Below are positions 14,578 to 23,777 of a DNA stretch of 64,000 bases, piece after piece. This stretch comes from Curtobacterium sp. MCSS17_015. Its GTDB lineage: Bacteria; Actinomycetota; Actinomycetes; Actinomycetales; Microbacteriaceae. The notes below the pieces were generated by a model. That model ran no database searches, was not told the origin of the DNA, and saw nothing but the letters and a program-made list of their open reading frames with translations. The first letter of the stretch is position 1, and every line of letters begins with the position of its first letter. The stretch is taken from NCBI RefSeq assembly GCF_003234265.2, contig NZ_CP126256.1, forward strand, positions 806,001 through 870,000, written 5' to 3'. A program made the translations under genes and the position numbers.

Positions 14578-15315
14578 TCAGGACAGTCTGGAGGCCCGGA
14601 CCGCGCCGAGTGCACCTGTCCCGTCCGCCACCAGGACCGCCCGGCGGAGCGCGTCACGGCCGACGCGACGAGCGGCGGCGTCGTCGGCGGCGAACTCGAC
14701 GAGGACCCGTGTCGAGCGGGCCATCGCGCGCGCGCCCGGCACCCACGGGACCGCCCGCTCGACCGACTCGGCGAACCCGACGACGGACGCGTGGTGCTGC
14801 CGGAGGTGGGCGCGCTCGTGCGCGACCACCGCCTCGAGCTCGTCGGTGCGCAGCCGGTCCGCCAGGCCGCTGCTGACGAGGACACCGCCGGAGCGGCCGG
14901 GCACCGCGCAGGCCAGCGCGGTGTCGGCCTGCAGGACGGCGACGAGCGTGCCGTCGACCTCGCGGTGCCCGGCGGCACCGGTGCGGATCGCCTCGCGCAC
15001 GGCCTCGTGCTCGGGACCGGGCCGGACGCGGACCGCGACGGCGAACGCGATGACCGCGAGGACGGCGACACCGACGTTCAGCCCGTGACTCGGGGAGTCC
15101 CCGATGCCGAAGGGGTCACCGAGCGGGCGACCTGCGAGGACGACCAGCGCGATGCCGACGACGAAACCGACGATCCCGACGACCACCGCGGCCTGCCACG
15201 CCAGGATCGCGGTCCGTGGACGGTCGATCGTCCAGCCGGACCTCGTGAGCACGCGTGGGACGAACGCGACCACGACGAGGGCGAGCACGACCAGGCAGAC
15301 GCCGGTGACGACCAC
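14578..15315 (-). CDS. M56-family membrane metallopeptidase
   Basis: A ~245-residue BlaR1/MecR1-type membrane peptidase without the penicillin-sensor domain. Three hydrophobic segments are clear: VVVTGVCLVVLALVVVAF, AAVVVGIVGFVVGIALVVLA and GLNVGVAVLAVIAFAVAV. The zinc site is HERAH, with a later acidic segment (VEFAADDAAARR) that supplies the third ligand. The GTG at 15315 is chosen because it starts 13 nt after the blaI stop; a longer frame overlaps blaI. It presumably cleaves or inactivates the BlaI-type repressor encoded just upstream. No beta-lactamase gene is nearby. Confidence 0.87.
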   Translation of the reverse strand: MVVTGVCLVVLALVVVAFVPRVLTRSGWTIDRPRTAILAWQAAVVVGIVGFVVGIALVVLAGRPLGDPFGIGDSPSHGLNVGVAVLAVIAFAVAVRVRPGPEHEAVREAIRTGAAGHREVDGTLVAVLQADTALACAVPGRSGGVLVSSGLADRLRTDELEAVVAHERAHLRQHHASVVGFAESVERAVPWVPGARAMARSTRVLVEFAADDAAARRVGRDALRRAVLVADGTGALGAVRASRLS

Positions 15316-15328
15316 GGGGCCGGACCGG

Positions 15329-15715
15329 TCAGGAGCGCGTTCGGGAGTCGATCGCGCGGCGGAGGACCTCGAGGTCCCCGGACGCGAGCGAACCGGTGAA
15401 CTGGAGGAGCGCGGCCTCACGGTCGGAGGCGGCGGCCAGCGCGTTCGACATCAGCGACGCGGTGTGGTCCTCGCGCGAGTGCGCTGCCCGGAACGTCAGC
15501 GGAGCATCGGCGTGTTCCTCGCGGAGGACGGCACCCTTGCGGCCGAGCCGGTCGAGCACGGTGAGGACCGTCGTCAGCGCCGGCCGGGGTTCGGCGAAGG
15601 CATCGAGGACCTGGCGGGCGGTGAGCCCGTCGCCCGCCGAGGCGTCGGCGGACCAGAGCGTGTCGAGCACCGCCTGCTCGAGCTGCCCACGGGGGCGCGA
15701 TCGCTGTCCAGCCAC
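15329..15715 (-). CDS. BlaI/MecI-family repressor
   Basis: A 128-residue winged-helix repressor (GQLEQAVLDTLWSADAS..., LTARQVLDAFAE, LTTVLTVLDRLGRKGAV) of the Penicillinase_R family. These dimerise on promoters and are released by an M56 protease, here the downstream gene. The GTG at 15715 is preceded on the coding strand by TAGAGT ending 6 nt before it, so it is likely leaderless. An inverted repeat CGTCAC/GTGACG covers that -10, consistent with autoregulation of the pair. Confidence 0.9.
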   Translation of the reverse strand: MAGQRSRPRGQLEQAVLDTLWSADASAGDGLTARQVLDAFAEPRPALTTVLTVLDRLGRKGAVLREEHADAPLTFRAAHSREDHTASLMSNALAAASDREAALLQFTGSLASGDLEVLRRAIDSRTRS

Positions 15716-15717
15716 GT

Positions 15718-15734
15718 CGTCACTCTACGTGACG
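15718..15734. promoter_or_regulatory. Operator candidate over the blaI promoter
   Basis: CGTCAC-TCTAC-GTGACG is a perfect 6-bp inverted repeat with a 5-nt centre, starting 3 bases upstream of the blaI GTG. The centre contains most of the predicted -10 (TAGAGT on the coding strand). It lacks the TACA/TGTA core of staphylococcal operators, so the assignment is from position and symmetry. Confidence 0.5.
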
Positions 15735-15883
15735 TCGAAGGGCGGTCGGCGGGGTCTCGCCGGCCTGGCACAGGCGGTCGTCCTCGCCGCCCCTGGGCAG
15801 GCGCCGGACGCTGCGCCACGACACATGCCCGTAACGCGGGCTCGGTATGCTCGCCGGACAACAGAACACGACGGCCGACCACC

Positions 15884-16126
15884 CGCCGCGGGAGAGCCCG
15901 ACCGGACCGACGAGCACCAGCGATGCTCGTCACCGGTCCCGGGCACCGAAGGAGCAAGCTCCCCGCCAATCTCTCAGGTCCAACACCGCAGCGGACAGGC
16001 CACTCTGAAAAGCAGACGCGATCGACGTGGGCGCATCCCGCGGTGGTCCGCCTCGCCCACGGTGAAAGCCGACGGACCTCGCGGGCCGCGGTGAAACTCT
16101 CAGGCCCATGACAGAGGGGGAGTTCC
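15884..16126 (+). promoter_or_regulatory. Tandem glycine riboswitch upstream of gcvT
   Basis: Two aptamer signatures lie in the 460-base leader before gcvT. The first has CGGGAGAGCCC (15889 on), then CACCGAAGGAGCAAGC, AATCTCTCAGGT and GGACAG. The second has ACGGTGAAAGCCGACGG, then GAAACTCTCAGGCCCATGACAG ending near 16117. The order GGGAGAG ... CCGAAG.GGCAA ... CTCTCAGG ... GACAG is the glycine aptamer consensus, and two in a row is the usual cooperative form. Its position directly before the glycine cleavage operon supports a glycine-activated switch. The outer boundaries are approximate. Confidence 0.9.
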
Positions 16127-16174
16127 CACCCGACGAGCGTCGTCGGGCCCTGCCGATGCCAGGAGAACTCCGTC

Positions 16175-17290
16175 ATGTCAGAACCGCTGCGCTCGTCGCC
16201 GCTCGAGGCCGCGCACGAGGCCGCCGGTGCCACGTTCACCGACTTCGCCGGGCACCGCATGCCGGTCCGGTACTCGTCCGACCTCGCCGAACACCACGCC
16301 GTGCGCCAGACCGCGGGTGTCTTCGACCTCTCGCACATGGCCGAGATCGGTGTGCAGGGGCCCGAGGCCGTGGCGTACCTCGACGCTGCGCTCGCCGGGT
16401 CGTTCGGCGCGATGCCGGTCGGTCGCGCGAAGTACTCGTTGCTCCTGACCGCGGACGGCGGGATCCTCGACGACCTCGTCGTCTACCGCACCGGTGACGA
16501 CGTCTTCCTCGTCGTCGCGAACGCCGGCAACCGGGACGTCGCCGTCCGGGCCATGCAGGAGCGCGCCGCCGGCCACGACGTCCTCGTGACGGACGACTCC
16601 GACCGGACGGCCCTCGTCGCGATCCAGGGGCCGGCCGCGGCGGGTACGCTCGACGCCCTCGTCGTCGCCGACCGGCTGCAGCCGGAGACCCCGCTCGACG
16701 AACTCCGCTACTACCGCGTGCTCCACGCACTGTTCGACGGCAGCGAGGTCCTCATCGCCCGCACCGGGTACACCGGCGAGGACGGCTTCGAGCTGTACAG
16801 CGACACCGAGGTCGCCACGGTGATCTGGGACGCCCTGCTCGACGCCGGAGCCGAGCGTGGGGTCGTGCCCGCCGGACTCGCGGCGCGCGACACCCTCCGT
16901 CTCGAAGCAGGCATGCCGCTCTACGGCCACGAGCTCGACACCTCGGTCCGCCCGGCGCAGGCCGGGCTCGGCCGCGTCGTCGCCACCTCGGGCTCCTTCG
17001 TCGGCGACGCCGGCGTGCAGCCCGCCCCCGACGCCCGCGTGCTCGTCGGCATCGTGATGGAAGGACGCCGCGCTGCCCGTGCGGGGTACGACCTCCTGCG
17101 CGACGGAGCGGTCGTCGGCACCGTGACCTCCGGCGCCCTCTCGCCGACGCTCGGTCACCCGGTCGCGATGGCGTTCATCGACCCCGACTGCGCCGACGGG
17201 GGACAGGTCCTCCACATCGACGTCCGCGGTACCGCCATCCCCGGAACCGTCACCGCCCTCCCCTTCTACCGCCGCGCCTCGAAAGGCTGA
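16175..17290 (+). CDS. gcvT: Glycine cleavage system T protein (aminomethyltransferase)
   Basis: A 371-residue T protein, which moves the methylene group from the lipoyl-bound aminomethyl intermediate to tetrahydrofolate and releases ammonia. Typical segments are [50 protein letters not shown] and the C-terminal barrel ending FYRRASKG. The ATG at 16175 has AGGAGAAC 6-8 nt upstream and lies ~50 nt after the riboswitch. First gene of gcvT-gcvH-gcvP. Confidence 0.96.
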   Translation: MSEPLRSSPLEAAHEAAGATFTDFAGHRMPVRYSSDLAEHHAVRQTAGVFDLSHMAEIGVQGPEAVAYLDAALAGSFGAMPVGRAKYSLLLTADGGILDDLVVYRTGDDVFLVVANAGNRDVAVRAMQERAAGHDVLVTDDSDRTALVAIQGPAAAGTLDALVVADRLQPETPLDELRYYRVLHALFDGSEVLIARTGYTGEDGFELYSDTEVATVIWDALLDAGAERGVVPAGLAARDTLRLEAGMPLYGHELDTSVRPAQAGLGRVVATSGSFVGDAGVQPAPDARVLVGIVMEGRRAARAGYDLLRDGAVVGTVTSGALSPTLGHPVAMAFIDPDCADGGQVLHIDVRGTAIPGTVTALPFYRRASKG

Positions 17291-17294
17291 TCCC

Positions 17295-17672
17295 ATGACC
17301 GACCAGACCGCACTGCAGTACACCAAGGACCACGAGTGGATCCTCGTCGAGGGCGACGTCGTCACCGTCGGCATCACCGACCACGCGGCCGAGCAGCTCG
17401 GTGACGTGGTCTACGTCGAGCTCCCCGCCGTGGGCACCACCACGACCGCCGGCGAGCAGCTCGGCGAGATCGAGTCCACCAAGAGCGTCGGCGAGCTCTT
17501 CGCCCCGATCGAGGGCGAGGTCGTCGAGGTCAACGACGCCGTCGTCGCCACCCCGGACACCGTCAACCAGGACCCGTTCGGCGCCGGCTGGCTCGTCAAG
17601 CTCAAGGTCGACGGGACCTCCTTCCCCGAGGACCTCATGGACCACGACACGTACCGGGCCTCGATCGCATGA
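17295..17672 (+). CDS. gcvH: Glycine cleavage system H protein
   Basis: A 125-residue lipoyl carrier protein. The lipoylation site is Lys63 in [14 protein letters not shown], within the usual ~125-residue length, and the N-terminal [11 protein letters not shown] is characteristic. It shuttles the aminomethyl group between P, T and L proteins. It starts 4 nt after the gcvT stop and its own stop overlaps the gcvP start (ATGA, 17669-17672), so all three genes are co-translated. Confidence 0.97.
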   Translation: MTDQTALQYTKDHEWILVEGDVVTVGITDHAAEQLGDVVYVELPAVGTTTTAGEQLGEIESTKSVGELFAPIEGEVVEVNDAVVATPDTVNQDPFGAGWLVKLKVDGTSFPEDLMDHDTYRASIA

Positions 17673-20608
17673 CCGCGGACCAGGACCTCACCACGTCGAC
17701 GAACCTGCAGACCACCTTCGCCGACCGTCACATCGGGACGACCTCGGCCGAGCAGCAGGCCATGCTCGACGTCGTCGGGCAGCCGTCCCTCGACGCCCTC
17801 GTCCGCGCCGCCGTGCCCGAGTCGATCCACGCCGCCCCGATCGCGCACTCCTCCGTGCCGGCCGCGGTGGGGGAGACCGAGGCGCTCGCCGAGCTGCGTG
17901 GCGTCGCCGGGCGCAACACCGTCCGCCGCGCCATGATCGGCCTGGGGTACTCCGACACGCACACGCCAGCCGTCATCCAGCGGAACGTCCTCGAGAACCC
18001 GAGCTGGTACACGGCCTACACGCCGTACCAGCCCGAGATCTCGCAGGGACGCCTCGAAGCCCTCATCAACTTCCAGACGATGGTCTCCGACCTCACCGGC
18101 ATGGCCACCGCGGGCGCCTCGATGCTCGACGAGGGCACGGCCGTGGTCGAGGGGATGCTCCTCGCCCGACGTGCCTCCAAGGTGCAGGGCGACGCGTTCC
18201 TCGTGGACGCCGACCTCCTGCCGCAGACCGCGGCGCTCCTCGGGCACCGTGCCGAAGCCGTCGGCATCACCCTGCGCGGCTTCGACGCTGCCGACGGTCC
18301 CACCGACGAGCAGCTCGACGGCGCGTTCGGCGTGGTCCTGCAGTACCCCGGTGCCTCCGGTCGGATCGTCGACCCGAGCCGGACCATCGAGCGCGTCCAC
18401 GCCGGAGGCGGCATCGCCGTCGTCGCGGCCGACCTGCTCGCGATGACGCTGCTCGCGAGCCCCGGCGACCTCGGGGCGGACGTCGCGGTCGGGACCAGCC
18501 AGCGCTTCGGCGTCCCGCTCGGCTTCGGCGGCCCGCACGCCGGGTACCTCGCCGTCCGCGCGGGCCTCGAGCGCCAGCTGCCCGGCCGACTCGTCGGGGT
18601 CTCCTTCGACGCCGACGGCAGCATGGCCTACCGGCTCAGCCTGCAGACCCGCGAGCAGCACATCCGGCGGGAGAAGGCGACGAGCAACATCTGCACCGCG
18701 CAGGTGCTCCTCGCCGTCATGGCCTCGATGTACGCGGTCTACCACGGGCCCGAGGGCTTGCGCTTCATCGCGCAGCGGGTCGCCCGGACGACGACGGTGC
18801 TCGCCGAGGTCGCCCGTGCCGCCGGTGCCGACCTCGCGCACCACGGGTTCTTCGACACCCTGACGCTCCGGTTCGCCGGGCGTGCGGAGTCCGTCGTCGC
18901 CGCCGCGCACGACGCCGGCTACCTGCTCCACCTGGTGGACGCCGACACCCTGCAGCTGTCCGTCGACGAGACCACCACGCCGGAGGACCTCGTCGCCCTC
19001 GCCGCGGTGTTCGGTGCGACGGACGCGACCGTCCCGGCGACCGAGACCGCCGTGCGCGACGCTGTCCCGGGCCTCCCGGCCGGTCTCGAGCGTGCGAGTG
19101 CGTTCCTCACCCACCCGGTGTTCAGCGCCCACCGCAGCGAGACCCGGATGATGCGGTACCTCAAGCACCTGTCCGACAAGGACTACGCGCTCGACCGGGG
19201 CATGATCCCGCTCGGCAGCTGCACGATGAAGCTCAACGCGGCGACCGAGATGGCCGCCGTCACCTGGCCGGAGTTCGCCCGCCTGCACCCGTTCGCCCCG
19301 CGTGAGGACGTGCAGGGCTACCTCGCCATGATCGGTGACCTCGAGACCTGGCTCGCCGAGGTCACCGGGTACGACACCGTCTCGGTCCAGCCGAACGCCG
19401 GCAGCCAGGGCGAGCTCGCCGGACTCCTGGCGATCCGTGGGTACCACCGCTCGCGCGGGGACGAAGCACGCACGGTCTGCCTCATCCCGTCGAGCGCGCA
19501 CGGGACGAACGCTGCGTCGGCGGTCCTCGCGGGCATGCGGGTCGTCGTCGTGGCGTGCGACGAGGACGGCAACGTCGACCTCGACGACCTGCGCGCGAAG
19601 ACGGCCCAGCACGCCGAGCAGCTCGCCGCGCTCATGATCACCTACCCGTCGACGCACGGCGTGTACGAGCACGACATCACCGAGATCTGCGCCGCCGTGC
19701 ACGACGCCGGCGGTCAGGTGTACGTCGACGGTGCGAACCTCAACGCGCTCCTCGGGCACGCCCGCTTCGGGGACTTCGGCGGGGACGTCTCGCACCTCAA
19801 CCTGCACAAGACGTTCTGCATCCCGCACGGCGGTGGTGGTCCGGGCGTCGGGCCGGTCGCAGCCAAGGCGCACCTGGCACCGTTCCTGCCCGGGCACCCG
19901 ATGGCACAGGACGCCGACCGTCGCACCGGCGCGGACGCGAACGCCGACGGCGACCGTCTCGCCCACGCCGGCGGACCGGTCTCGGCCGCGCCCTACGGCA
20001 GCCCGAGCATCCTGCCGATCACCTGGACCTACGTGCGGATGATGGGCGTCGAGGGGCTCACCCGCGCCACCGAGGTCGCCGTGCTCGGCGCGAACTACCT
20101 GGCGGCACGACTGCGCGAGGCGTTCCCGGTCCTCTACACGGGGGAGTCCGGCCTGGTCGCGCACGAGTGCATCCTCGACCTCCGTCCCCTGCGAGAGGCG
20201 ACGGGCATCACGGTGGACGACGTCGCCAAGCGGCTCATCGACCACGGGTTCCACGCTCCGACGATGTCGTTCCCGGTCGCGGGCACGCTCATGGTCGAAC
20301 CCACCGAGAGCGAGGACCTCGCCGAGCTCGACCGGTTCGTCGACGCGATGCTCGCCATCCGCGCGGAGGCCGACGCGGTCGCTCGCGGCGAGTGGCCGGC
20401 CGAGGACAACCCGCTCGTCAACGCGCCACACACCGCCGCGTCGGTGATCACGGGCGAGTGGCAGCACGCCTACACGCGTGAGCAGGCGGTCTACCCGTCG
20501 GCCGGGCAGGCCGGGCGGAAGTACTGGCCGCCGGTGCGCCGGATCGACCAGGCGTACGGCGACCGAAACCTCGTGTGCGCCTGCCCGCCGATCGAGGCGT
20601 TCGCGTAG
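17669..20608 (+). CDS. gcvP: Glycine dehydrogenase (decarboxylating), P protein
   Basis: A full-length 979-residue fused P protein that decarboxylates glycine on PLP and passes the aminomethyl group to GcvH. The N-terminal half has [17 protein letters not shown] and [14 protein letters not shown]; the C-terminal half has the PLP-binding lysine in [18 protein letters not shown] (Lys714). GLGYSDT and QPNAGSQGE motifs are also present. The gene overlaps gcvH by 4 nt and ends 15 nt before a strong two-part hairpin. The dihydrolipoamide dehydrogenase (L protein) is not in the window. Confidence 0.97.
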   Translation: MTADQDLTTSTNLQTTFADRHIGTTSAEQQAMLDVVGQPSLDALVRAAVPESIHAAPIAHSSVPAAVGETEALAELRGVAGRNTVRRAMIGLGYSDTHTPAVIQRNVLENPSWYTAYTPYQPEISQGRLEALINFQTMVSDLTGMATAGASMLDEGTAVVEGMLLARRASKVQGDAFLVDADLLPQTAALLGHRAEAVGITLRGFDAADGPTDEQLDGAFGVVLQYPGASGRIVDPSRTIERVHAGGGIAVVAADLLAMTLLASPGDLGADVAVGTSQRFGVPLGFGGPHAGYLAVRAGLERQLPGRLVGVSFDADGSMAYRLSLQTREQHIRREKATSNICTAQVLLAVMASMYAVYHGPEGLRFIAQRVARTTTVLAEVARAAGADLAHHGFFDTLTLRFAGRAESVVAAAHDAGYLLHLVDADTLQLSVDETTTPEDLVALAAVFGATDATVPATETAVRDAVPGLPAGLERASAFLTHPVFSAHRSETRMMRYLKHLSDKDYALDRGMIPLGSCTMKLNAATEMAAVTWPEFARLHPFAPREDVQGYLAMIGDLETWLAEVTGYDTVSVQPNAGSQGELAGLLAIRGYHRSRGDEARTVCLIPSSAHGTNAASAVLAGMRVVVVACDEDGNVDLDDLRAKTAQHAEQLAALMITYPSTHGVYEHDITEICAAVHDAGGQVYVDGANLNALLGHARFGDFGGDVSHLNLHKTFCIPHGGGGPGVGPVAAKAHLAPFLPGHPMAQDADRRTGADANADGDRLAHAGGPVSAAPYGSPSILPITWTYVRMMGVEGLTRATEVAVLGANYLAARLREAFPVLYTGESGLVAHECILDLRPLREATGITVDDVAKRLIDHGFHAPTMSFPVAGTLMVEPTESEDLAELDRFVDAMLAIRAEADAVARGEWPAEDNPLVNAPHTAASVITGEWQHAYTREQAVYPSAGQAGRKYWPPVRRIDQAYGDRNLVCACPPIEAFA

Positions 20609-20623
20609 TCGTCAGCGACGGCG

Positions 20624-20675
20624 ACGACGGACGCAAGGCCCGTGGCGACCATGCCACGGGCCTCCCGTCCGTCGT
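20624..20675 (+). terminator. Two-part hairpin after gcvP
   Basis: Outer 9-bp stem ACGACGGAC/GTCCGTCGT, a 3x3 internal loop (GCA/CCC), then an 11-bp inner stem AGGCCCGTGGC (20636-20646)/GCCACGGGCCT (20653-20663) with loop GACCAT. It is perfectly placed to end the gcv transcript. The outer stem, internal loop and base of the inner stem are shared with the hairpin at 8834-8883. Confidence 0.88.
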
Positions 20676-20823
20676 GGTCCGGTACCGTGACGACGGGTGG
20701 AGCGCTCCGAACACGAGCCGTCGCCGATGGCACCTGTGGTTCATCGGAACGTCACCTGGACGATGCACGGACCTCGATGCAAACGCAACAGATCGAGCGC
20801 GGGATGACGAGGGACGCGCGGAT

Positions 20824-20916
20824 GTTGCACTTTGCCGCAACGATCGTGCAACTTGGTTTCGGGCGTGTAACCGATGCGCGCTGGGTTTGGACGGGCCTGT
20901 CAGCACTGCCTACAGT
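20824..20916 (+). promoter_or_regulatory. Promoter and possible operator of the first opp operon
   Basis: TTGGAC (20887-20892) and TACAGT (20911-20916) are separated by 18 nt and give a transcript with a ~60-nt leader before the TTG start at 20982. Upstream, GTTGCAC (20824-20830) and GTGCAAC (20846-20852) form an inverted repeat whose centres lie two helical turns apart, a possible regulator site. Which protein binds is unknown. Confidence 0.5.
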
Positions 20917-20981
20917 TCAGGAGTCAAACGCGGCGGGAGGGACCTCTGTGCCCGGCGCGTCCCATGCACCAGGAGGAACTC

Positions 20982-22616
20982 TTGATCAAGAAGCGCGCTG
21001 GGCTCTCTGCCCTCGCCGTGCTCGGGGCCACAGCACTCGCCCTGACCGGCTGCTCCGGCAACGGTGGCGGAAGTGACTCGGGCTCCGGCTCGGGCTCCAC
21101 GAACGCGAACGGCATCGTCACCACCAACGGCAGCGAGCCGCAGAACCCGCTCATCCCGTCGAACACCACCGAGACCGGTGGCGGCAAGATCATCACGTCG
21201 CTGTTCGATGGTCTGTTCACGTACGACGCCGACGGCAAGCCCGTCAAGGAACTGGCCAAGGACGTCTCGACCGACGACTCCAAGACCTTCGACATCACGA
21301 TCAACACCGGGTGGAAGTTCACCAACGGTGAGGAGATCACCGCCGAGTCCTTCACGAAGGCGTGGAACTGGGCAGCGCAGAAGTCGAACGCGCAGGGCGC
21401 GAGCTACTTCTTCGAGAACATCGAGGGCTACGACGCCGAGAAGGACTCCGAGCTCACCGGCCTGAAGGTCGTCGACGACGACGAGTTCACCGTCACGCTC
21501 AAGTCGGCCCAGTCGGACTTCCCGCTGTCGCTCGGCTACAACGCCTTCGTGCCGCTCCCCTCGGCGTTCTACGACGACCCCAAGGCGTTCGGTGAGAACC
21601 CGATCGGCAACGGCCCGTACAAGCTCGACGGCGAAGGCGCCTGGACGCACAACCAGGACATCAAGCTCGTCGCGAACGAGGACTACCAGGGCAAGCGCAA
21701 GCCGAAGAACGGTGGTCTCACGATCACGTTCTACAGCTCGCAGGACACCGCGTACTCCGACGCACAGGGCGGCAACCTCGACGTCCTCGACGCCGTGCCG
21801 GACGCCGCGTTCTCGACCTACAAGTCGGACTTCCCCGACTCGAACGTCAACCAGGCCGCCGCGATCTTCCAGGCGATCTACCTGCCCTACTACCTCGACC
21901 ACTGGAAGGGTGAAGAGGGCAAGCTCCGCCGCGAGGCGATCTCGATGTCGATCAACCGCAAGCAGATCACCGACAAGATCTTCCAGGGCACCCGCACCCC
22001 GGCCAAGGACTTCACCTCGCCGGTCATCGACGGTTGGTCGGACGACCTCGAGGGCTCTGACGTCCTGAAGTACGACAAGGCCGAGGCCAAGAAGCTCTGG
22101 GCCCAGGCCGACGAGATCTCGAAGTACGACGACACCCTCACCATCTCGTACAACGCCGACGGCGGGCACGAGGCGTGGGTGACCGCGGTCACCAACTCGA
22201 TCTCGAACACGCTGGGCATCAAGGCCGAGGGCAACGCGCTCCCGACCTTCGCCGAGGCGCTCGCGCTCCAGACGGACGACAAGCTCACGGGCGGAAGCCG
22301 CACCGGTTGGCAGGCCGACTACCCGTCGCTGTACAACTTCCTCGGCCCGACCATGGGTGAGGGCTCGTCGAACAACTACTCGCGCTACGACTCGGCCGAG
22401 TTCAACGAGCTGCTCGACAAGGGCCGCTCGGCCTCGACCGTCGAAGAGGGCAACAAGTACTTCGACCAGGCGCAGGAGCTGCTGTTCGAGGACCTCCCCG
22501 AGATCCCGCTCTGGTACTCCAACGTGACCGGCGTGTGGGCTGCTGACAACGTCAAGAACGTCAAGTTCGGCTGGGACTCGGTGCCGCTGTACTACGACAT
22601 CGAAGTCACCAAGTAA
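20982..22616 (+). CDS. Oligopeptide ABC transporter substrate-binding lipoprotein
   Basis: A ~544-residue family 5 solute-binding protein (OppA/DppA type). The likely start is TTG 20982, 5-8 nt after a perfect AGGAGGA; an ATG 18 bases upstream is less well placed. The N-terminus is a lipoprotein signal (IKKRAGLSALAVLGATALALTGC) with acylated Cys24, followed by a Gly/Ser linker. The mature part has the usual NPLIPSNTTETGGGKIITSLFDGLFTYD opening. It captures peptides (ligand not predictable) outside the membrane for the permeases encoded downstream. Strong hairpins separate it from those genes, suggesting the binding protein is made in excess. Confidence 0.93.
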   Translation: MIKKRAGLSALAVLGATALALTGCSGNGGGSDSGSGSGSTNANGIVTTNGSEPQNPLIPSNTTETGGGKIITSLFDGLFTYDADGKPVKELAKDVSTDDSKTFDITINTGWKFTNGEEITAESFTKAWNWAAQKSNAQGASYFFENIEGYDAEKDSELTGLKVVDDDEFTVTLKSAQSDFPLSLGYNAFVPLPSAFYDDPKAFGENPIGNGPYKLDGEGAWTHNQDIKLVANEDYQGKRKPKNGGLTITFYSSQDTAYSDAQGGNLDVLDAVPDAAFSTYKSDFPDSNVNQAAAIFQAIYLPYYLDHWKGEEGKLRREAISMSINRKQITDKIFQGTRTPAKDFTSPVIDGWSDDLEGSDVLKYDKAEAKKLWAQADEISKYDDTLTISYNADGGHEAWVTAVTNSISNTLGIKAEGNALPTFAEALALQTDDKLTGGSRTGWQADYPSLYNFLGPTMGEGSSNNYSRYDSAEFNELLDKGRSASTVEEGNKYFDQAQELLFEDLPEIPLWYSNVTGVWAADNVKNVKFGWDSVPLYYDIEVTK

Positions 22617-22620
22617 CACC

Positions 22621-22710
22621 GGTCCTCTCAGAGGACCCATCGCGAGCAGGTATCCTGCTCCGCGGCCAACCGGACGGGGGTTCGGGGACCACACTGTCCC
22701 CGAACCCCCG
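22621..22710 (+). terminator. Hairpin cluster inside the opp operon
   Basis: Three hairpins follow the binding-protein gene. GGTCCTCT-C-AGAGGACC (22621-22637), GAGCAGG-TAT-CCTGCTC (22644-22660), and a perfect 15-bp stem CGGGGGTTCGGGGAC (22675-22689)/GTCCCCGAACCCCCG (22696-22710) with a 6-nt loop. There is no U-tract. Sited between binding protein and permease genes, they most likely stabilise the upstream mRNA end or cause partial termination. Confidence 0.75.
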
Positions 22711-22847
22711 TACCACGGCGGCTACACCTTCCCCCACGAACGCGGGCGCCGCCGCCCGCACCGGACACCCGTGCCGACCCTCGGACCGTCCACCCCACAC
22801 GACATGAACCTGAACGACATGCGCGCAGCGAACCAGGCAGGGATCTG

Positions 22848-23777
22848 ATGCTCTGGTACCTCGGCAAGCGCCTCCTGCAACTCATCCCCGTGTTCTTCGG
22901 GGCCACGTTCCTCATCTACTTCATGGTCTTCTCGCTGCCCGGCGACCCGATCGCCGCGCTGTTCGGCGACCGACAGCCGTCGCCGCAGGTGATCGAGCAG
23001 CTCCGGGCGCAGTACAACCTGGACAAGCCGTTCCTCGTCCAGTACCTCCTGTGGGTCGGCGGTCTCTTCCGCGGTGACCTCGGGCTGACGTACTCGGGCC
23101 TCCCGGTCAGCCAGCAGCTCGCGACCGCGTTCCCGATCACGGCTCGACTCGCGCTCCTCGCCCTCGTCTTCGAGGCCGTCGCCGGCATCGTCGTCGGCGT
23201 CATCGCGGGTCTCCGCAAGGGCAAGTGGTTCGACGCCACCGCGCTCGTCGTGTCGCTCCTGCTCATCTCGGTCCCGACCTTCGTCGTCGGCTTCGTGCTG
23301 CAGTACGTCTTCGGCATCAACCTCGGGCTCTTCCGGGTGACGGTGTCCGGTCAGGCGCCGTGGTCCGAACTCGTGCTGCCGGCGATCGTGCTCGCGACCG
23401 TGTCGTTCGCGTACATCGTGCGTCTGACGCGTGCGAGCGTCAGCGAGAACACCAGCGCCGACTTCGTCCGGACCGCGACCGCGAAGGGCCTGTCCCGTCG
23501 CCGTGTGGTCAGCGTCCACATCTTCCGGAACTCGCTCATCCCGGTCGTCACGTACCTCGGTGTCGACATCGGCAGCCTGATGGTCGGCGCGATCGTGACC
23601 GAGGGCATCTTCAACATCAACGGCGTCGGTGGGACGGTCTACAAGGCCGTCACCCTCGGCGAAGGCCCGACGGTCGTGTCGTTCGTCGCCGTGATGGTCA
23701 TCATCTTCATGCTCGCCAACCTCCTGGTCGACCTGCTCTACGCCGTCCTGGACCCGAGGATCCGCTATGCCAAGTAA
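22848..23777 (+). CDS. Oligopeptide ABC transporter permease (OppB-like)
   Basis: A 309-residue inner-membrane permease. The N-terminus MLWYLGKRLLQLIPVFFGATFLIYFMV is the classic OppB/DppB first helix; five further hydrophobic segments follow, with the EAA loop seen near TASAKGLSRRRVV-like ATAKGLSRRRVVSVH, which docks on the ATPase. It ends LYAVLDPRIRYAK. The downstream permease gene starts 11 nt before its stop. It forms the channel with OppC. Confidence 0.95.
   Translation: MLWYLGKRLLQLIPVFFGATFLIYFMVFSLPGDPIAALFGDRQPSPQVIEQLRAQYNLDKPFLVQYLLWVGGLFRGDLGLTYSGLPVSQQLATAFPITARLALLALVFEAVAGIVVGVIAGLRKGKWFDATALVVSLLLISVPTFVVGFVLQYVFGINLGLFRVTVSGQAPWSELVLPAIVLATVSFAYIVRLTRASVSENTSADFVRTATAKGLSRRRVVSVHIFRNSLIPVVTYLGVDIGSLMVGAIVTEGIFNINGVGGTVYKAVTLGEGPTVVSFVAVMVIIFMLANLLVDLLYAVLDPRIRYAK

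Noticed and set aside
14578..15715. Beta-lactam resistance locus
   Set aside because: The BlaI-M56 pair lacks the penicillin-sensor domain and has no beta-lactamase or PBP2a gene nearby; such pairs regulate other genes in actinobacteria.
16108..16497. ATG in the gcvT leader opening a 129-codon frame
   Set aside because: The ATG is inside the second glycine aptamer and the frame is arginine-rich antiframe of gcvT.
17411..20467. Minus-strand frame of ~1000 codons opposite gcvH and gcvP
   Set aside because: Repetitive acidic/valine-rich antisense of a highly conserved gene; no motif, promoter or ribosome binding site.
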